From contig VIQU02000023.1 in the NCBI GenBank assembly GCA_010206225.2, positions 1-64,000 of the forward strand: a stretch of 64,000 bases of DNA, read 5' to 3'. The translations under genes and the position numbers were made by a program. Source of the DNA: Lachnospiraceae bacterium MD308. Its GTDB lineage: Bacteria > Bacillota > Clostridia > Lachnospirales > Lachnospiraceae. The notes under the pieces are model-generated. The model did not search any database and was not told where the DNA came from. It worked only from the letters and a program-made list of their open reading frames with translations. Below are positions 45,701 to 53,568 of the stretch, one piece after another. Positions within the stretch are counted from its first letter, which is position 1. The number at the start of each line of letters is the position of its first letter.

Positions 45701-47409
45701 GCAAGGTCGGGTGTTGGCTCTTTTTCCGCTTCCTGTGCTTTTGCGGCTTCCCGTTCTTTTTGCAGCTCCGCAAAGTGTCCGTCAATGCTGTTGATGATCT
45801 CGGCGGCGGTGGCGCGGATTGTTTCAAGGGAACTTTTCAGCTCCGCAAGCTCCCGCCCGCTGCTCCACCCGGCGACGTACCCAAAGGAATAGTCGGACGT
45901 GTCAAGCCCATAGTGCTGGCACACGGTATAGGCGATACTTTCCGCCTGTACCTCGCGGGTTCGGCGGTCGGGTCTGTCCGGCTGTTCCTCCTGCGGGGCG
46001 TTTAAGTCAATGTCGTGCAGCTTCGCATGGGCGATCTCATGGATAGCGGTCTTTAGGTTCTGAAGCTCGCTCATTCCCTCGTCTATGGCAATCCGTTTTT
46101 CCTCCAAGTGGTAGTAGCCGTGTGCTGTCCCCTCGATCTTCTCAAAGCCCATAGGAACGGGAGAGGTCTTTTCCAGTGCGGCGAAAAAATCCTCGTATTT
46201 TTCCACGTCCCCGGTCAGCTCATTTGCGGAAAGGCTGGGAAGCTCCCGCCCCTCGGTCTGCGACACGTCGAAAACGGCGACGACTTTATAGGCGGGGATT
46301 TGGATTTCCTTTGTTTCCGTGACGGGCTTCCCGTCTTTGCCGATCACCGTCTTTCCCGTCTGCGGGTCTTTCTTTTCTACCTCCTGCCGGATTTTGTAAG
46401 GCGACGGGGCAAGTATGCGTATGCCTTTTTCCCCGCGCATTACGTTCCGTCCAAAGTTATTTTTCCATGCGTTAAATCCGGCGATAAGGGAAGCGTCGGG
46501 CTTCTGCATGGCGATCAGCAGCGTATTGTTGAAGCTGTAATTATGGAACTTTGACATGACTTGCAGATATTCTTTGTAGCGTTCGCTGTCAAACAATTCC
46601 GTGATACCCTGCTCCAAGCGGTCTGTGATCTCTTTCAGCTTTTCAGCGGGCTTGTCGGCGGTGAGAATGATCGGGTTGACCGGGCGCGGCGGTGGCGGGG
46701 AACCTGTCGGCGTTCCCGGCTGGGGTTCCTCCTGCTCCGGCGCGGCTTCGTCCTTTTCCAGCTTATCCGGGGCAGAACGTTCCGGCTCCGGGAAACTCAT
46801 TACCTTGTATTCCTTTGGTATGTCGCTTTCGTGCCCGTTGTACCACTGTGAAAAAGTGTTGCCGTTGTTGTAGATATAGCCCTGCTCGGTAAACTGTCCC
46901 CGGTCTTTCTTTACAGCGTCCCGCCCGTATTCCTCGTACTTGAAATACTTCTTTGCTTCTTCGGGCAGCTCCAATTCGTCCAGCTCGTCAATGAGGTAAA
47001 AGCCATAGTCGGCTTCGGTTCGGACAGCGGGGTATATCCAGTAGCAGTCAAGGTTTTGTGCAAGGTTGATAAGGTCTTTCACGCTCCCGGCGTGTTCCCC
47101 CAGCGTTACCGCCGCCGTGAATTTATCCCGGTCGCCGTCGCCCTGCATTTCCAAGAGCTTTCCAAGATAATTCAGCTCGTCAATGGTGCTGCCCTGTACC
47201 ACGGAAAGCGGCACGTCAAAGGGGTAGGCTTCTGTATTGGAAAAGCCATTGATGAAAAAATCCTGCGGGTTATCCGCTGTAATGCCGACGCTTTTCATAG
47301 CCGCGTGAAGCTGCTCCGTGGTGGTCGGCATGGAAAGCCATTCGCCGCCCGGTTGCCCGGTTTCAAAGCGGCTGCGGCTGTCAATTAAAACTGAAAATGT
47401 TTCGCTCAT
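42730..47409 (-). CDS. Giant polyvalent protein: ArdA antirestriction, ArdC-like, YodL and DUF4316 domains
   Basis: About 1559 residues from the ATG at 47409 (GAAAGGAG). In order: an ArdA-type antirestriction domain (about 1-205, FSVLIDSRSRFETGQPGGEW; acidic DNA mimic), Pro-rich linker, ArdC/LtrC-like domain (about 255-395, HNYSFNNTLLIAMQKPDA), zinc protease-like AIHEIAHAKLHD (about 460), an LPD-type domain (VTILWSESSQLREGETIPLS), Pro/Glu linker (about 850-920), a helical domain, YodL (FTIYQLKDGDGMRDYHFEPY), DUF4316 and the basic RAQL tail. Such proteins enter the recipient with DNA to counter restriction. Preceded by hairpin module copy B. Confidence 0.88.
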   Translation of the reverse strand: MSETFSVLIDSRSRFETGQPGGEWLSMPTTTEQLHAAMKSVGITADNPQDFFINGFSNTEAYPFDVPLSVVQGSTIDELNYLGKLLEMQGDGDRDKFTAAVTLGEHAGSVKDLINLAQNLDCYWIYPAVRTEADYGFYLIDELDELELPEEAKKYFKYEEYGRDAVKKDRGQFTEQGYIYNNGNTFSQWYNGHESDIPKEYKVMSFPEPERSAPDKLEKDEAAPEQEEPQPGTPTGSPPPPRPVNPIILTADKPAEKLKEITDRLEQGITELFDSERYKEYLQVMSKFHNYSFNNTLLIAMQKPDASLIAGFNAWKNNFGRNVMRGEKGIRILAPSPYKIRQEVEKKDPQTGKTVIGKDGKPVTETKEIQIPAYKVVAVFDVSQTEGRELPSLSANELTGDVEKYEDFFAALEKTSPVPMGFEKIEGTAHGYYHLEEKRIAIDEGMSELQNLKTAIHEIAHAKLHDIDLNAPQEEQPDRPDRRTREVQAESIAYTVCQHYGLDTSDYSFGYVAGWSSGRELAELKSSLETIRATAAEIINSIDGHFAELQKEREAAKAQEAEKEPTPDLAAEPTVTILWSESSQLREGETIPLSRANTLIAELDEANLARPGYDKTAFRIDYVMNGQPDHYEGRQDLGDGDGSLVEHIEQYHTYYLNDKEWENYLLRNEGREALEADKEHRAMLLNEFIPYLKLHCNLSEMERIAGEALQAGDNLTPTETAYHTAIQAYVSECRGLVNQGEYNLPPVPQLRDFDVELEAYKEHVKEEIAQEAADAGMTVEEYAANGYEPYAAPEPETAQTAEPQEPGEPEAQEKPQEPESPVSEKADTPEQAEPPASEAAQTSTPEPTETTVTYYPINENAARRAKEAISFSDYKPGSATAEYRHYVDEAAEIAARQKKRVDPSFHEKIDGLLDAYARKLAANMNKGYEITARVPSIMIAGGSNFPVRKKEKQNAAADKNMEEYREIQGLLDKIRSTGMGGISADDPNAVSKLESKLAKLEQAQETMKAVNAYYRKNKTLDGCPHLSPEQIEKLKASMSGSYRANPKPFESYQLSNNNAEIRRLKNRITALTRRKELGYVGWEFDGGRVEANTADNRLQIFFDEKPDKEIREELKGNGFRYAPSAEAWQRQLNDNAIYAADCIKCIQPLTGERPTELQKRARQEAAAEKAAAPEQPQEETQGAEPGDASTPETFYKVRQNPYSDSPENSYLLQEYVAQDNGMAKLGDILYTGTPEKCRELLGKLETGELTQGDVKDLYAKAQEAQTAAEPGQDAPEQTADKKEPDKDTFTIYQLKDGDGMRDYHFEPYDRLQAAGLSVEAANYNLIYAAELTPGTSLEDIYTRFNIDHPKDFKGHSLSVSDIVVLHQNGEDTAHYVDSFGYKEVPEFLQEQTPQLTPDTRMTGEQIRTPRGSFSVTDMTVEQMKEAGYGLHHTSEDGKYLIMGNGTQAFAVAAEPPEKTNPLKHVEDAIEQNDNNFDGIINNTPTPTADELEAKARSGEQISLAEYAAALKAEKEQGTEAKPGKKPEKKPSIRAQLKADKERAAQKKQARNKSQDLERS

Positions 47410-47517
47410 TCGTTTTCTCCTTTCTTTTACGGCAGCGTTACGGAAGCTGCCCTTTTTATTGTTTCCCGGTATGCTGCGCTGCACCCGCGCTTTCTGCCAA
47501 AGTTTTTTATTTTTTCA

Positions 47518-47619
47518 AGAGGGTTTGGGACACTTCCCAACAAGCAAAATCCCCGTCCGGCGCGGCAGCGTCGAAAGGGGATTTACGGAAAAGGGTACTC
47601 TTTTCCTATGCTTGCTACG
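47518..47619 (-). repeat. Three-hairpin module, copy B (inverted)
   Basis: Read on the minus strand it is identical to copy A in the 36-bp first part (47584-47619) and the 30-bp last part (47518-47547). The middle (47548-47583) has a different sequence but again forms a hairpin, stem AATCCCC/GGGGATT. It starts 4 bases after the topoisomerase III stop and lies about 110 bases upstream of the ArdA-type gene. Confidence 0.8.
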
Positions 47620-47623
47620 GAAC

Positions 47624-49717
47624 TTATTTTTTCTTCGGTATCTCAATCTTGTAGTTTACATACTTCCCGCCTGTATCGGCTAAAACAATGCTTCCGTCGT
47701 AGGTTTTGCCTGTTTTCGGGGAATACAAGCCCTTTACATTTGCCTTGCCGGATTTTAAGAGGGCGGCGGCAATCTTCGGGGTAAAGGCAACTTTCCTTTC
47801 CTCAAAGAAACGGTCGTTTTTCCACATGGTAAAGGCGCAATCCCGGTTAGAACAGTAGAAATTTTTCTTTCCCTCATGGACGGGGCTACCACAACGGGGG
47901 CATTTCCCGACAGAGGGCTTTTCCTCCCCGCCCGTGAAAACTGCCTTGCTTTTGTCGGCGGCGGTGTTCTCCTTTACCAGCTCCCGCGTCATAGCTTCAA
48001 TGCGCTGCATGAAGTCCCCAGCGTCGGCGGCTCCCTTTGCGATCTGCGTCAGATTGTTTTCCCATTCAGCGGTAAGCATGGGAGAGGTCAGCATATCCGG
48101 CAGAATGGAGATAAGCGCGTTGCCGTTCGGGGTGGGGATAAGCTGCTTTCCCTTTCTTTCCGTAAAGCCGGACTTCACCAGCTTTTCAATGACAGCGGCG
48201 CGGGTGGCGGGAGTGCCAAGCCCCCGGCGTTCCGCGTCCGGGTCGGTGTCCTCGTTCCCGGCGCGTTCCATTGCCGAAAGCAAAGTTGCTTCGTTGTGGG
48301 GCTTCGGCGGCGTTGTGAAATGCTCCGTTACCTTTGCCGTGGGAGTTTCAAAGGTCTGTCCCTCGGTCAGCTCCGGCAGGGTGTTTTCTCCGTCACTGTC
48401 TGCGTCCTCCGGGTCGGGCTTGCCTTTCAGCGTCGCCCGGTAGCGGCGTTCAAGGTCTTTCCAACCGCCCGCAAGCACCGTCTTTCCCCGCGCCGTAAAT
48501 TCCGTATCTGCGCATGAGAAAACCGCCGTGACCGCTTCAAAGATATGCGGTTCGGCGGCAGCGAAAATAAGACGCGCCCCGGCAAGGGTGAGGATATTCC
48601 TTTCACTTTCCGGCAGCGCGGCAAGGTCGGTCTTTGCAAGCTCCATAGTGGGGATAATGGCGTGGTGGTCGCTTACTTGTCTGCTGTCAAGCGTCCGGGA
48701 AACGTCCGGGGTAAACTCCGCGCCCTCCATAAAGGGGAGCTTCCCGGACAGCATGGTAACAGTCTTTGCCGCCGTGTCCTCCATATCGTCCGTAAGAAAT
48801 GTGCTGTCTGTCCGGGGATAGGTAAGCAGCCGCTTTTCATACAAGGTCTGCGCAAGGTCAAGGGTCTGCTTCGCCGTGTAGCCGTAGATTTTATTGGCTT
48901 CCCGTTGTAAGGAAGTGAGGTCAAAGAGCTTCGGCGGGGCGGCGGTCTTTTTCTCTTTGGTGAGGGAAACGCATACCGCCTGTGCCGCTTCGCAAGCTGC
49001 TTTCAGTGCGTCGGCGTTCTTCCTGTCTGAAATCCTCTCGTTTACGGCTTCCGCGCCGGAGAAGCCAAGCCGCACATGGTAGTATTTTTCTTTCTTGAAA
49101 TGGGAGATCGCTTCGCCCCGGTCAACCAGCATTTTCAGTGTGGGGGTCTGTACCCGTCCCACGTTCAAGGTCTTGTTATACAGGCAGGAGAAAAGCCGCG
49201 TTGCGTTGATACCGATAATCCAGTCGGCTTTTGCGCGGCATAATGCGGAAGCATAGAGCGCGTCATAGTCCCGCCCGTCTTTGAGGTCAGCAAAGCCCGC
49301 CTTGATCGCGCTGTCCTCCATTGAGGAAATCCACAAGCGGCGCATGGGCTTGTTACACTGTGCTTTCGTATAGACAAAACGGAAGATCAATTCTCCCTCC
49401 CGCCCAGCGTCGCAAGCATTGACTACCTCGGAAACGTCTGCGCGGTGCATAAGCTCCTTTAAGGTCGCAAACTGCTTTCCCTTGTCGGCGGCGACGTTGT
49501 ACTGCCATTCCTCCGGCAGAACGGGCAAGCTCTCATAGCTCCATTTCTTGAACTGTTCCCCGTAGGCGGCAGCTTCCGCAAGCTCCACCAAATGACCGAC
49601 ACACCAAGAAATGAGGTAGCCCCCGCCCTCGATATATCCGTCCTTTTTCTCTTTCACCCCAAGCGCGGCGGCGATACTTGCCGCGACGCTGGGCTTTTCT
49701 GCAATAATTAGTTTCAT
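47624..49717 (-). CDS. topB: DNA topoisomerase III (TopB-like)
   Basis: 697 residues. TOPRIM at the start (LIIAEKPSVAASIAAALGVK ... CDAGREGELIFR), catalytic Tyr in RLLTYPRTDSTFLTDD (about 310), VGRVQTPTL, and a C-terminal zinc motif CPRCGSPVHEGKKNFYCSNR. Type IA enzyme acting on single-stranded DNA; carried by Tn1549-type elements, probably to resolve intermediates during transfer. Length is normal. Confidence 0.96.
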   Translation of the reverse strand: MKLIIAEKPSVAASIAAALGVKEKKDGYIEGGGYLISWCVGHLVELAEAAAYGEQFKKWSYESLPVLPEEWQYNVAADKGKQFATLKELMHRADVSEVVNACDAGREGELIFRFVYTKAQCNKPMRRLWISSMEDSAIKAGFADLKDGRDYDALYASALCRAKADWIIGINATRLFSCLYNKTLNVGRVQTPTLKMLVDRGEAISHFKKEKYYHVRLGFSGAEAVNERISDRKNADALKAACEAAQAVCVSLTKEKKTAAPPKLFDLTSLQREANKIYGYTAKQTLDLAQTLYEKRLLTYPRTDSTFLTDDMEDTAAKTVTMLSGKLPFMEGAEFTPDVSRTLDSRQVSDHHAIIPTMELAKTDLAALPESERNILTLAGARLIFAAAEPHIFEAVTAVFSCADTEFTARGKTVLAGGWKDLERRYRATLKGKPDPEDADSDGENTLPELTEGQTFETPTAKVTEHFTTPPKPHNEATLLSAMERAGNEDTDPDAERRGLGTPATRAAVIEKLVKSGFTERKGKQLIPTPNGNALISILPDMLTSPMLTAEWENNLTQIAKGAADAGDFMQRIEAMTRELVKENTAADKSKAVFTGGEEKPSVGKCPRCGSPVHEGKKNFYCSNRDCAFTMWKNDRFFEERKVAFTPKIAAALLKSGKANVKGLYSPKTGKTYDGSIVLADTGGKYVNYKIEIPKKK

Positions 49718-49790
49718 TCGTGTCCTCCTTATAAAATTGAATAAAAAATCAGCTTGTGTTATAATTCAAAATAAAAATGGTGGTGATAAT

Positions 49791-50243
49791 ATGGGAATTA
49801 AAGTAACAGGTCTTTCTACACCTTTTGGTGGTATTTCATGGGAATATACAGAAGCAGAAAAGAAAGGCGTTCAAGAACTTTTCTTCTTCCTTGAAACTAA
49901 AAGGATTTTGGTAAATCCTATTGAAATGGAAATTAAACAATGGTGTATCAAATCAGCTATTGAAATAAAGGAAAAAATTACAGAGCTGCATTTTAAATAC
50001 AATTTTTCTAACCACACAACGGATTGTATGCGTTCAATGATAGATGCCTGTAATGATTTTTTAGATAAATTAGGTGGTGTAAAAGAAACAGGTATCCTTT
50101 ATAAAAATGGTAATGGTGATTGGGCAGATAGTATGTTTTCATCAGCAATGAAACGGTTTAGGAAAATTTTCAGAGATAATATCAACTTGCTGTCATCTGC
50201 ATATAACTTGACCTTTCATAAAACCATACCAGAACAATATTAA
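49791..50243 (+). CDS. AT-rich cargo protein of unknown function
   Basis: 150 residues from the ATG at 49791 (GGTGGTGAT upstream). Begins MGIKVTGLSTPFGGISWEY, a phrase I associate with a family of stand-alone proteins in mobile elements (a DUF whose number I cannot confirm). The rest is helical with conserved Trp and Cys. It is on the opposite strand to all neighbours, strongly AT-rich, and fits between topB and the small Cys gene as a single-gene insertion. Defence or toxin-related roles are possible but unproven. Confidence 0.65.
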   Translation: MGIKVTGLSTPFGGISWEYTEAEKKGVQELFFFLETKRILVNPIEMEIKQWCIKSAIEIKEKITELHFKYNFSNHTTDCMRSMIDACNDFLDKLGGVKETGILYKNGNGDWADSMFSSAMKRFRKIFRDNINLLSSAYNLTFHKTIPEQY

Positions 50244-50251
50244 GCATTGTC

Positions 50252-50425
50252 CTATTTCTTCTCTGTCAGCTTCTTGATACAGTACCCCACGCAAGGCGGC
50301 TCCCGGTTATAGGGACAGCCCTTGCAGCGCGGGGGAATGGAAGCGGGCGGCGATTTTCCTCGCCGCCCGTCACCCGGTTTCTGTATCATCATTCTTTCTA
50401 AGGGGTTGTCGGTGAACAGGGTCAT
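50252..50425 (-). CDS. Small Cys-rich protein
   Basis: 57 residues missed by size-limited searches. Starts MTLFTDNPLERMMIQKPG with ATGA overlap to the DUF4366 gene stop. It carries PRCKGCPYNREPPCVGYCIK, four Cys in CxxC-x7-CxxxC spacing that suit a metal site. Preserved position in Tn1549-like elements. Role unknown. Confidence 0.7.
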   Translation of the reverse strand: MTLFTDNPLERMMIQKPGDGRRGKSPPASIPPRCKGCPYNREPPCVGYCIKKLTEKK

Positions 50426-51126
50426 GCTTCCTCGTCCTCCGTTCCCCCGTCGTCCCCGGCTTCGTCGGGTTCCGGCTCGTCCTCGTCGTAATCGTCAAAA
50501 TCGAAATCGTCAAGGTCTGTGCTGCCTTTTACGTCCTGCTTCGGCTTCATGATCTTAAAGTAATAGAACGCACCGCCGCCCCCGGCAAGGGCAACGATCA
50601 GAAAGAGCAGCAGCCCGCCCGTGCCTGTTTTCTTTTCCGGCTGCTCTGCTGGTTCCTCCGTTTCCGGCTCCGCTGCCTTGCCGCTGCAAGCGGTCAGATT
50701 GGTGCTGCATACCGGGCATAGGGTGTTGACCGCGCCCGGTTCGCATTTCTCCGTACAGTTGCAGACTGCGGGCGGCTCCGTGGCGGTATTTCCGTCGTCG
50801 ATCAGTGCCATAAGGTCGGCTTCGTCCACTTGATTTAAGAAATGCACGGTGTTCTCGCCCTCGTCGTCCCGGTCAATGAGGATATAAAAGTAATTGCCGT
50901 TTTTGGTCGTCACGGTGATAAGCTGCTTGTTGCCGCCGAAATCGTCAACAAGGGTCGCGTTCCCGTCCGGGGTGAGGGGTGCTTCCTTTTCGGGTTCCTC
51001 GTAGATAACGCCGCTGTCGTCTGCTCCCTCCGGGACTTGTGCATAGGCGGTGACAGAAAAGCCGCCCATGAGGATAAGGGCGGCGCATAAGGTCAGCAGG
51101 GTTCTAAAAATCTTCTTATTCTTCAT
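50422..51126 (-). CDS. DUF4366-type secreted membrane-anchored protein
   Basis: 234 residues: signal peptide (FRTLLTLCAALILMGGFSVT), an extracytoplasmic domain with four Cys (CNCTEKCEPGAV..CPVCSTNLTAC), one membrane helix near 175-195 (GGLLLFLIVALAGGGGAFYY) and a very acidic cytosolic tail. Matches the DUF4366 proteins of conjugative elements, likely part of the cell-envelope mating machinery. Confidence 0.85.
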   Translation of the reverse strand: MKNKKIFRTLLTLCAALILMGGFSVTAYAQVPEGADDSGVIYEEPEKEAPLTPDGNATLVDDFGGNKQLITVTTKNGNYFYILIDRDDEGENTVHFLNQVDEADLMALIDDGNTATEPPAVCNCTEKCEPGAVNTLCPVCSTNLTACSGKAAEPETEEPAEQPEKKTGTGGLLLFLIVALAGGGGAFYYFKIMKPKQDVKGSTDLDDFDFDDYDEDEPEPDEAGDDGGTEDEEA

Positions 51127-51373
51127 TCTCGGTTTCCTCCTGTTCGTCGTTATAAGCGGGTGCGGGGGTCATGCCGGGGATTGCGCCCCCGGAAAGCATG
51201 GAAGTAAGCTCCTGCGGGGAAAGGCGCATAGAGCGCACAAGCTGGACGATCTGCAAATTCTCCGCTTCGGTTTTCTGCGCTTCCAGCCCTTTGAGTTTGT
51301 TCTGATACTCGGTGATCTTCTCGCGGGTCTTTTCAATCTCCCGGTTGATACGGTCAATCTTGTTTGCTGCCAT
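51116..51373 (-). CDS. DUF4315-type coiled-coil protein
   Basis: 85 residues. KIDRINREIEKTREKITEYQ begins a strong coiled coil, followed by LVRSMRLSPQELTSMLSGGA. This is the DUF4315 family that always lies between the hydrolase and DUF4366 genes in Tn1549-like elements. Overlaps the DUF4366 start by 11 bases. Confidence 0.88.
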   Translation of the reverse strand: MAANKIDRINREIEKTREKITEYQNKLKGLEAQKTEAENLQIVQLVRSMRLSPQELTSMLSGGAIPGMTPAPAYNDEQEETENEE

Positions 51374-51408
51374 AGTGTAAATTCTCCTTTCTGATTTTCA
51401 AAATATTT

Positions 51409-53562
51409 TTAATTCCAATTCATTAAGCCGTAACCTTTGATACAGCGGTAGTCAAGGGGGTAGCTTTTGATCTTGCAAGCGTCGCCGGAATTGCCCTCGA
51501 CGGTATAAACGCGCTGCCCGTCCGTGCCGATCACAAGCCCAACATGGTCTGCGCTCCCGTCTAAGTCCCAGTCAAAAAAGATCGCGTCGCCGGGGGCTAT
51601 GTTCGTATAGCTTCGGTCGCCCCATTGCCCGTGGGACTGGAACCACGGAATACCCTGTGACTGGCAGGCGGCAAAACGCGGCTCGCTTTTCCCGGCTTGA
51701 TTGTAGCACCATGAAACAAAACAGGCGCACCATTCCACGCGGCTGTTGAAGCCGTACCAGCTCCAATAGGGCTGTCCCCCTACATTGCCTACCTGTGACT
51801 TTGCCCGGTCTACCACGGCGGTATTTCCGGGGCGTGTGCCGTTTACAAGCTGCACCCCGCTTAAATCCTCGGACGGGTTTGTGTCCGGGGAACCGCCGCC
51901 AAAGACTAAAGGCTTGTTGCCGCTGGTTTCCAAGTACACCCGGAACATTTCAAGCTGCTTCGGCGTGAGCAGTCCCGGCGCAAGGTCGGATATGGGCTTG
52001 TTCTCCAGCTTGACATTCAGAATGTAATAGTTATAGGCTACTTCTACCTCGTATTCGTAGGTTTCCGTAGAGGTTTCCCCCGTTACCGGGTCGGTGACTG
52101 TCCGTGTCCCTGTCCGGGTTTCCGTGCGGTGGCGTACCTCCACTTCCTCCGTGAGAGTGAGGGTATATTGCAGCGAAAAGATACGCTGTATTTCTGCCTG
52201 TGCGGTCGCCGGGGTGTAAGTCTGCAAGAGGGCGGTAAGGTAGGACGCTAATTCATGGGGGTTATGCCCGATACGGTCAAGGTCATAGCGGTACTCGTCA
52301 TAGCCGGGGTGGTCACGCTCGATATTGTCTATCGTGCGCTGTAAATCCGTTTCCAGTGCCGCATAGTTATTTTCCACGGCGACTAAATCCGCGTCCTCCG
52401 ACGTGTAGGAAGTCCCGACAATGCCGTTTATCATGCCGGAAAACATAGCCCCACAAGAGGACAGCGCGGAAGAAACCATAATGAACAGCAGCAGCGCACC
52501 TATGGCGATACATACGCCCGCCGGGTGCCGCCCGATAAAGGCAATGGTTTTCTTCGTCCCCTCGGCGGTCTTTTTCGCTGCCTTGCGGGTGTTCTCCGCT
52601 GCGTTTTTCACGGTCTTTGCGCCCTGTGCCTTGACGGTCTTTGCATACTGCTTTTTGATACGCTGCTTCTGCATATACCGGGAGAACGGGTTGGAAGCTG
52701 CGATCTGCGGGTTGTCGTGGAGTGCCTTTTGGTAGAGATAATTCGCGTTCGCTTTTTCCGCTGCCTTTTCAGCCTTTGCCGCCGCCCGGTAGGGTTTGAG
52801 CTTATGGCTGCGGTAGCCCTCCTTGACTTTCCGCGCCCCGTACTTCGCGCTTTTCTCCGCTAATTCTTCGGATTTGTGCGCACCCTCCACGCCGGAATTG
52901 TCCTTTTCCACGGAATGTACCTTGTTATGGACGAAAATACCCGCTTCCTGCGCGGGGCGGGATAACGGGTTTTTATGTGCCTTGCCGTAGTTCTGCGGCT
53001 TTTCCCGTTCCTCGAAATGTAGGCGGGTCTTGCCTTTCCCGGTGGCTTCGTCAAAGGTGCGTTCCCTCACAAGTTTCTTTTCCTTTGGGATTTTCGCCCT
53101 TGCTTCGTCCAGCTTATCAGCGGCTTTGTCCGATCTCTTGATATACTTTTCAAGCTCCGGCGTTGCCCGTTCTTCCTCGGTGAATTGCAGCCGGGAAGTG
53201 CGGGCGCGGCTTTCGGCTTCTGCCTGTGCTTTCCTTGCCGCCTTTTTGCTGGCGTTCCGGGTATGCGCCCCGTCGATATGTTCCAAAACACGCTCGGCGG
53301 TTCCCGTGTCCCGTTCCGGCTCCGTCCCCGGCGCATGGGGCAGGGGCGGTGCATTGGGGGAAATGTCCGGGGCGGTGCTGCCCGGTATGGGCTGCGCTGC
53401 CTGTGCGTCCTGCGCCGCCTGTTGTTCCGGCGTTTTCTGCAAGACAGCTTCCCGCGCCCGTTTGCTGATACGCTTTTTCGTGCCTTTGGTTTCGTTCACT
53501 TCGATAGCCCCGTCGCGGGTCATTTTCTGCATGATCTTGTCGCGGGCTTTGTACTGCTTCAT
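51409..53562 (-). CDS. Membrane-anchored CHAP peptidoglycan hydrolase of the transfer apparatus
   Basis: 717 residues. A long charged cytosolic region (1-340) with helices is followed by a membrane helix (about 347-370, GVCIAIGALLLFIMVSSALS). After this come an extracellular helical part and a C-terminal CHAP domain (about 600-717) with catalytic Cys in EWCACFVSWCYNQAG and His in DHVGLVIG. It should open the wall for the mating channel, like Tn916 ORF14/VirB1-type enzymes. The dead copy at 28.0 kb shows that the same family was present before in this locus. Confidence 0.9.
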   Translation of the reverse strand: MKQYKARDKIMQKMTRDGAIEVNETKGTKKRISKRAREAVLQKTPEQQAAQDAQAAQPIPGSTAPDISPNAPPLPHAPGTEPERDTGTAERVLEHIDGAHTRNASKKAARKAQAEAESRARTSRLQFTEEERATPELEKYIKRSDKAADKLDEARAKIPKEKKLVRERTFDEATGKGKTRLHFEEREKPQNYGKAHKNPLSRPAQEAGIFVHNKVHSVEKDNSGVEGAHKSEELAEKSAKYGARKVKEGYRSHKLKPYRAAAKAEKAAEKANANYLYQKALHDNPQIAASNPFSRYMQKQRIKKQYAKTVKAQGAKTVKNAAENTRKAAKKTAEGTKKTIAFIGRHPAGVCIAIGALLLFIMVSSALSSCGAMFSGMINGIVGTSYTSEDADLVAVENNYAALETDLQRTIDNIERDHPGYDEYRYDLDRIGHNPHELASYLTALLQTYTPATAQAEIQRIFSLQYTLTLTEEVEVRHRTETRTGTRTVTDPVTGETSTETYEYEVEVAYNYYILNVKLENKPISDLAPGLLTPKQLEMFRVYLETSGNKPLVFGGGSPDTNPSEDLSGVQLVNGTRPGNTAVVDRAKSQVGNVGGQPYWSWYGFNSRVEWCACFVSWCYNQAGKSEPRFAACQSQGIPWFQSHGQWGDRSYTNIAPGDAIFFDWDLDGSADHVGLVIGTDGQRVYTVEGNSGDACKIKSYPLDYRCIKGYGLMNWN

Positions 53563-53568
53563 GGTCGT

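Noticed and set aside
47876-48517. 213-codon plus-strand frame within topB
   Set aside because: Antisense shadow of the topoisomerase zinc-finger and catalytic region; no ribosome site.
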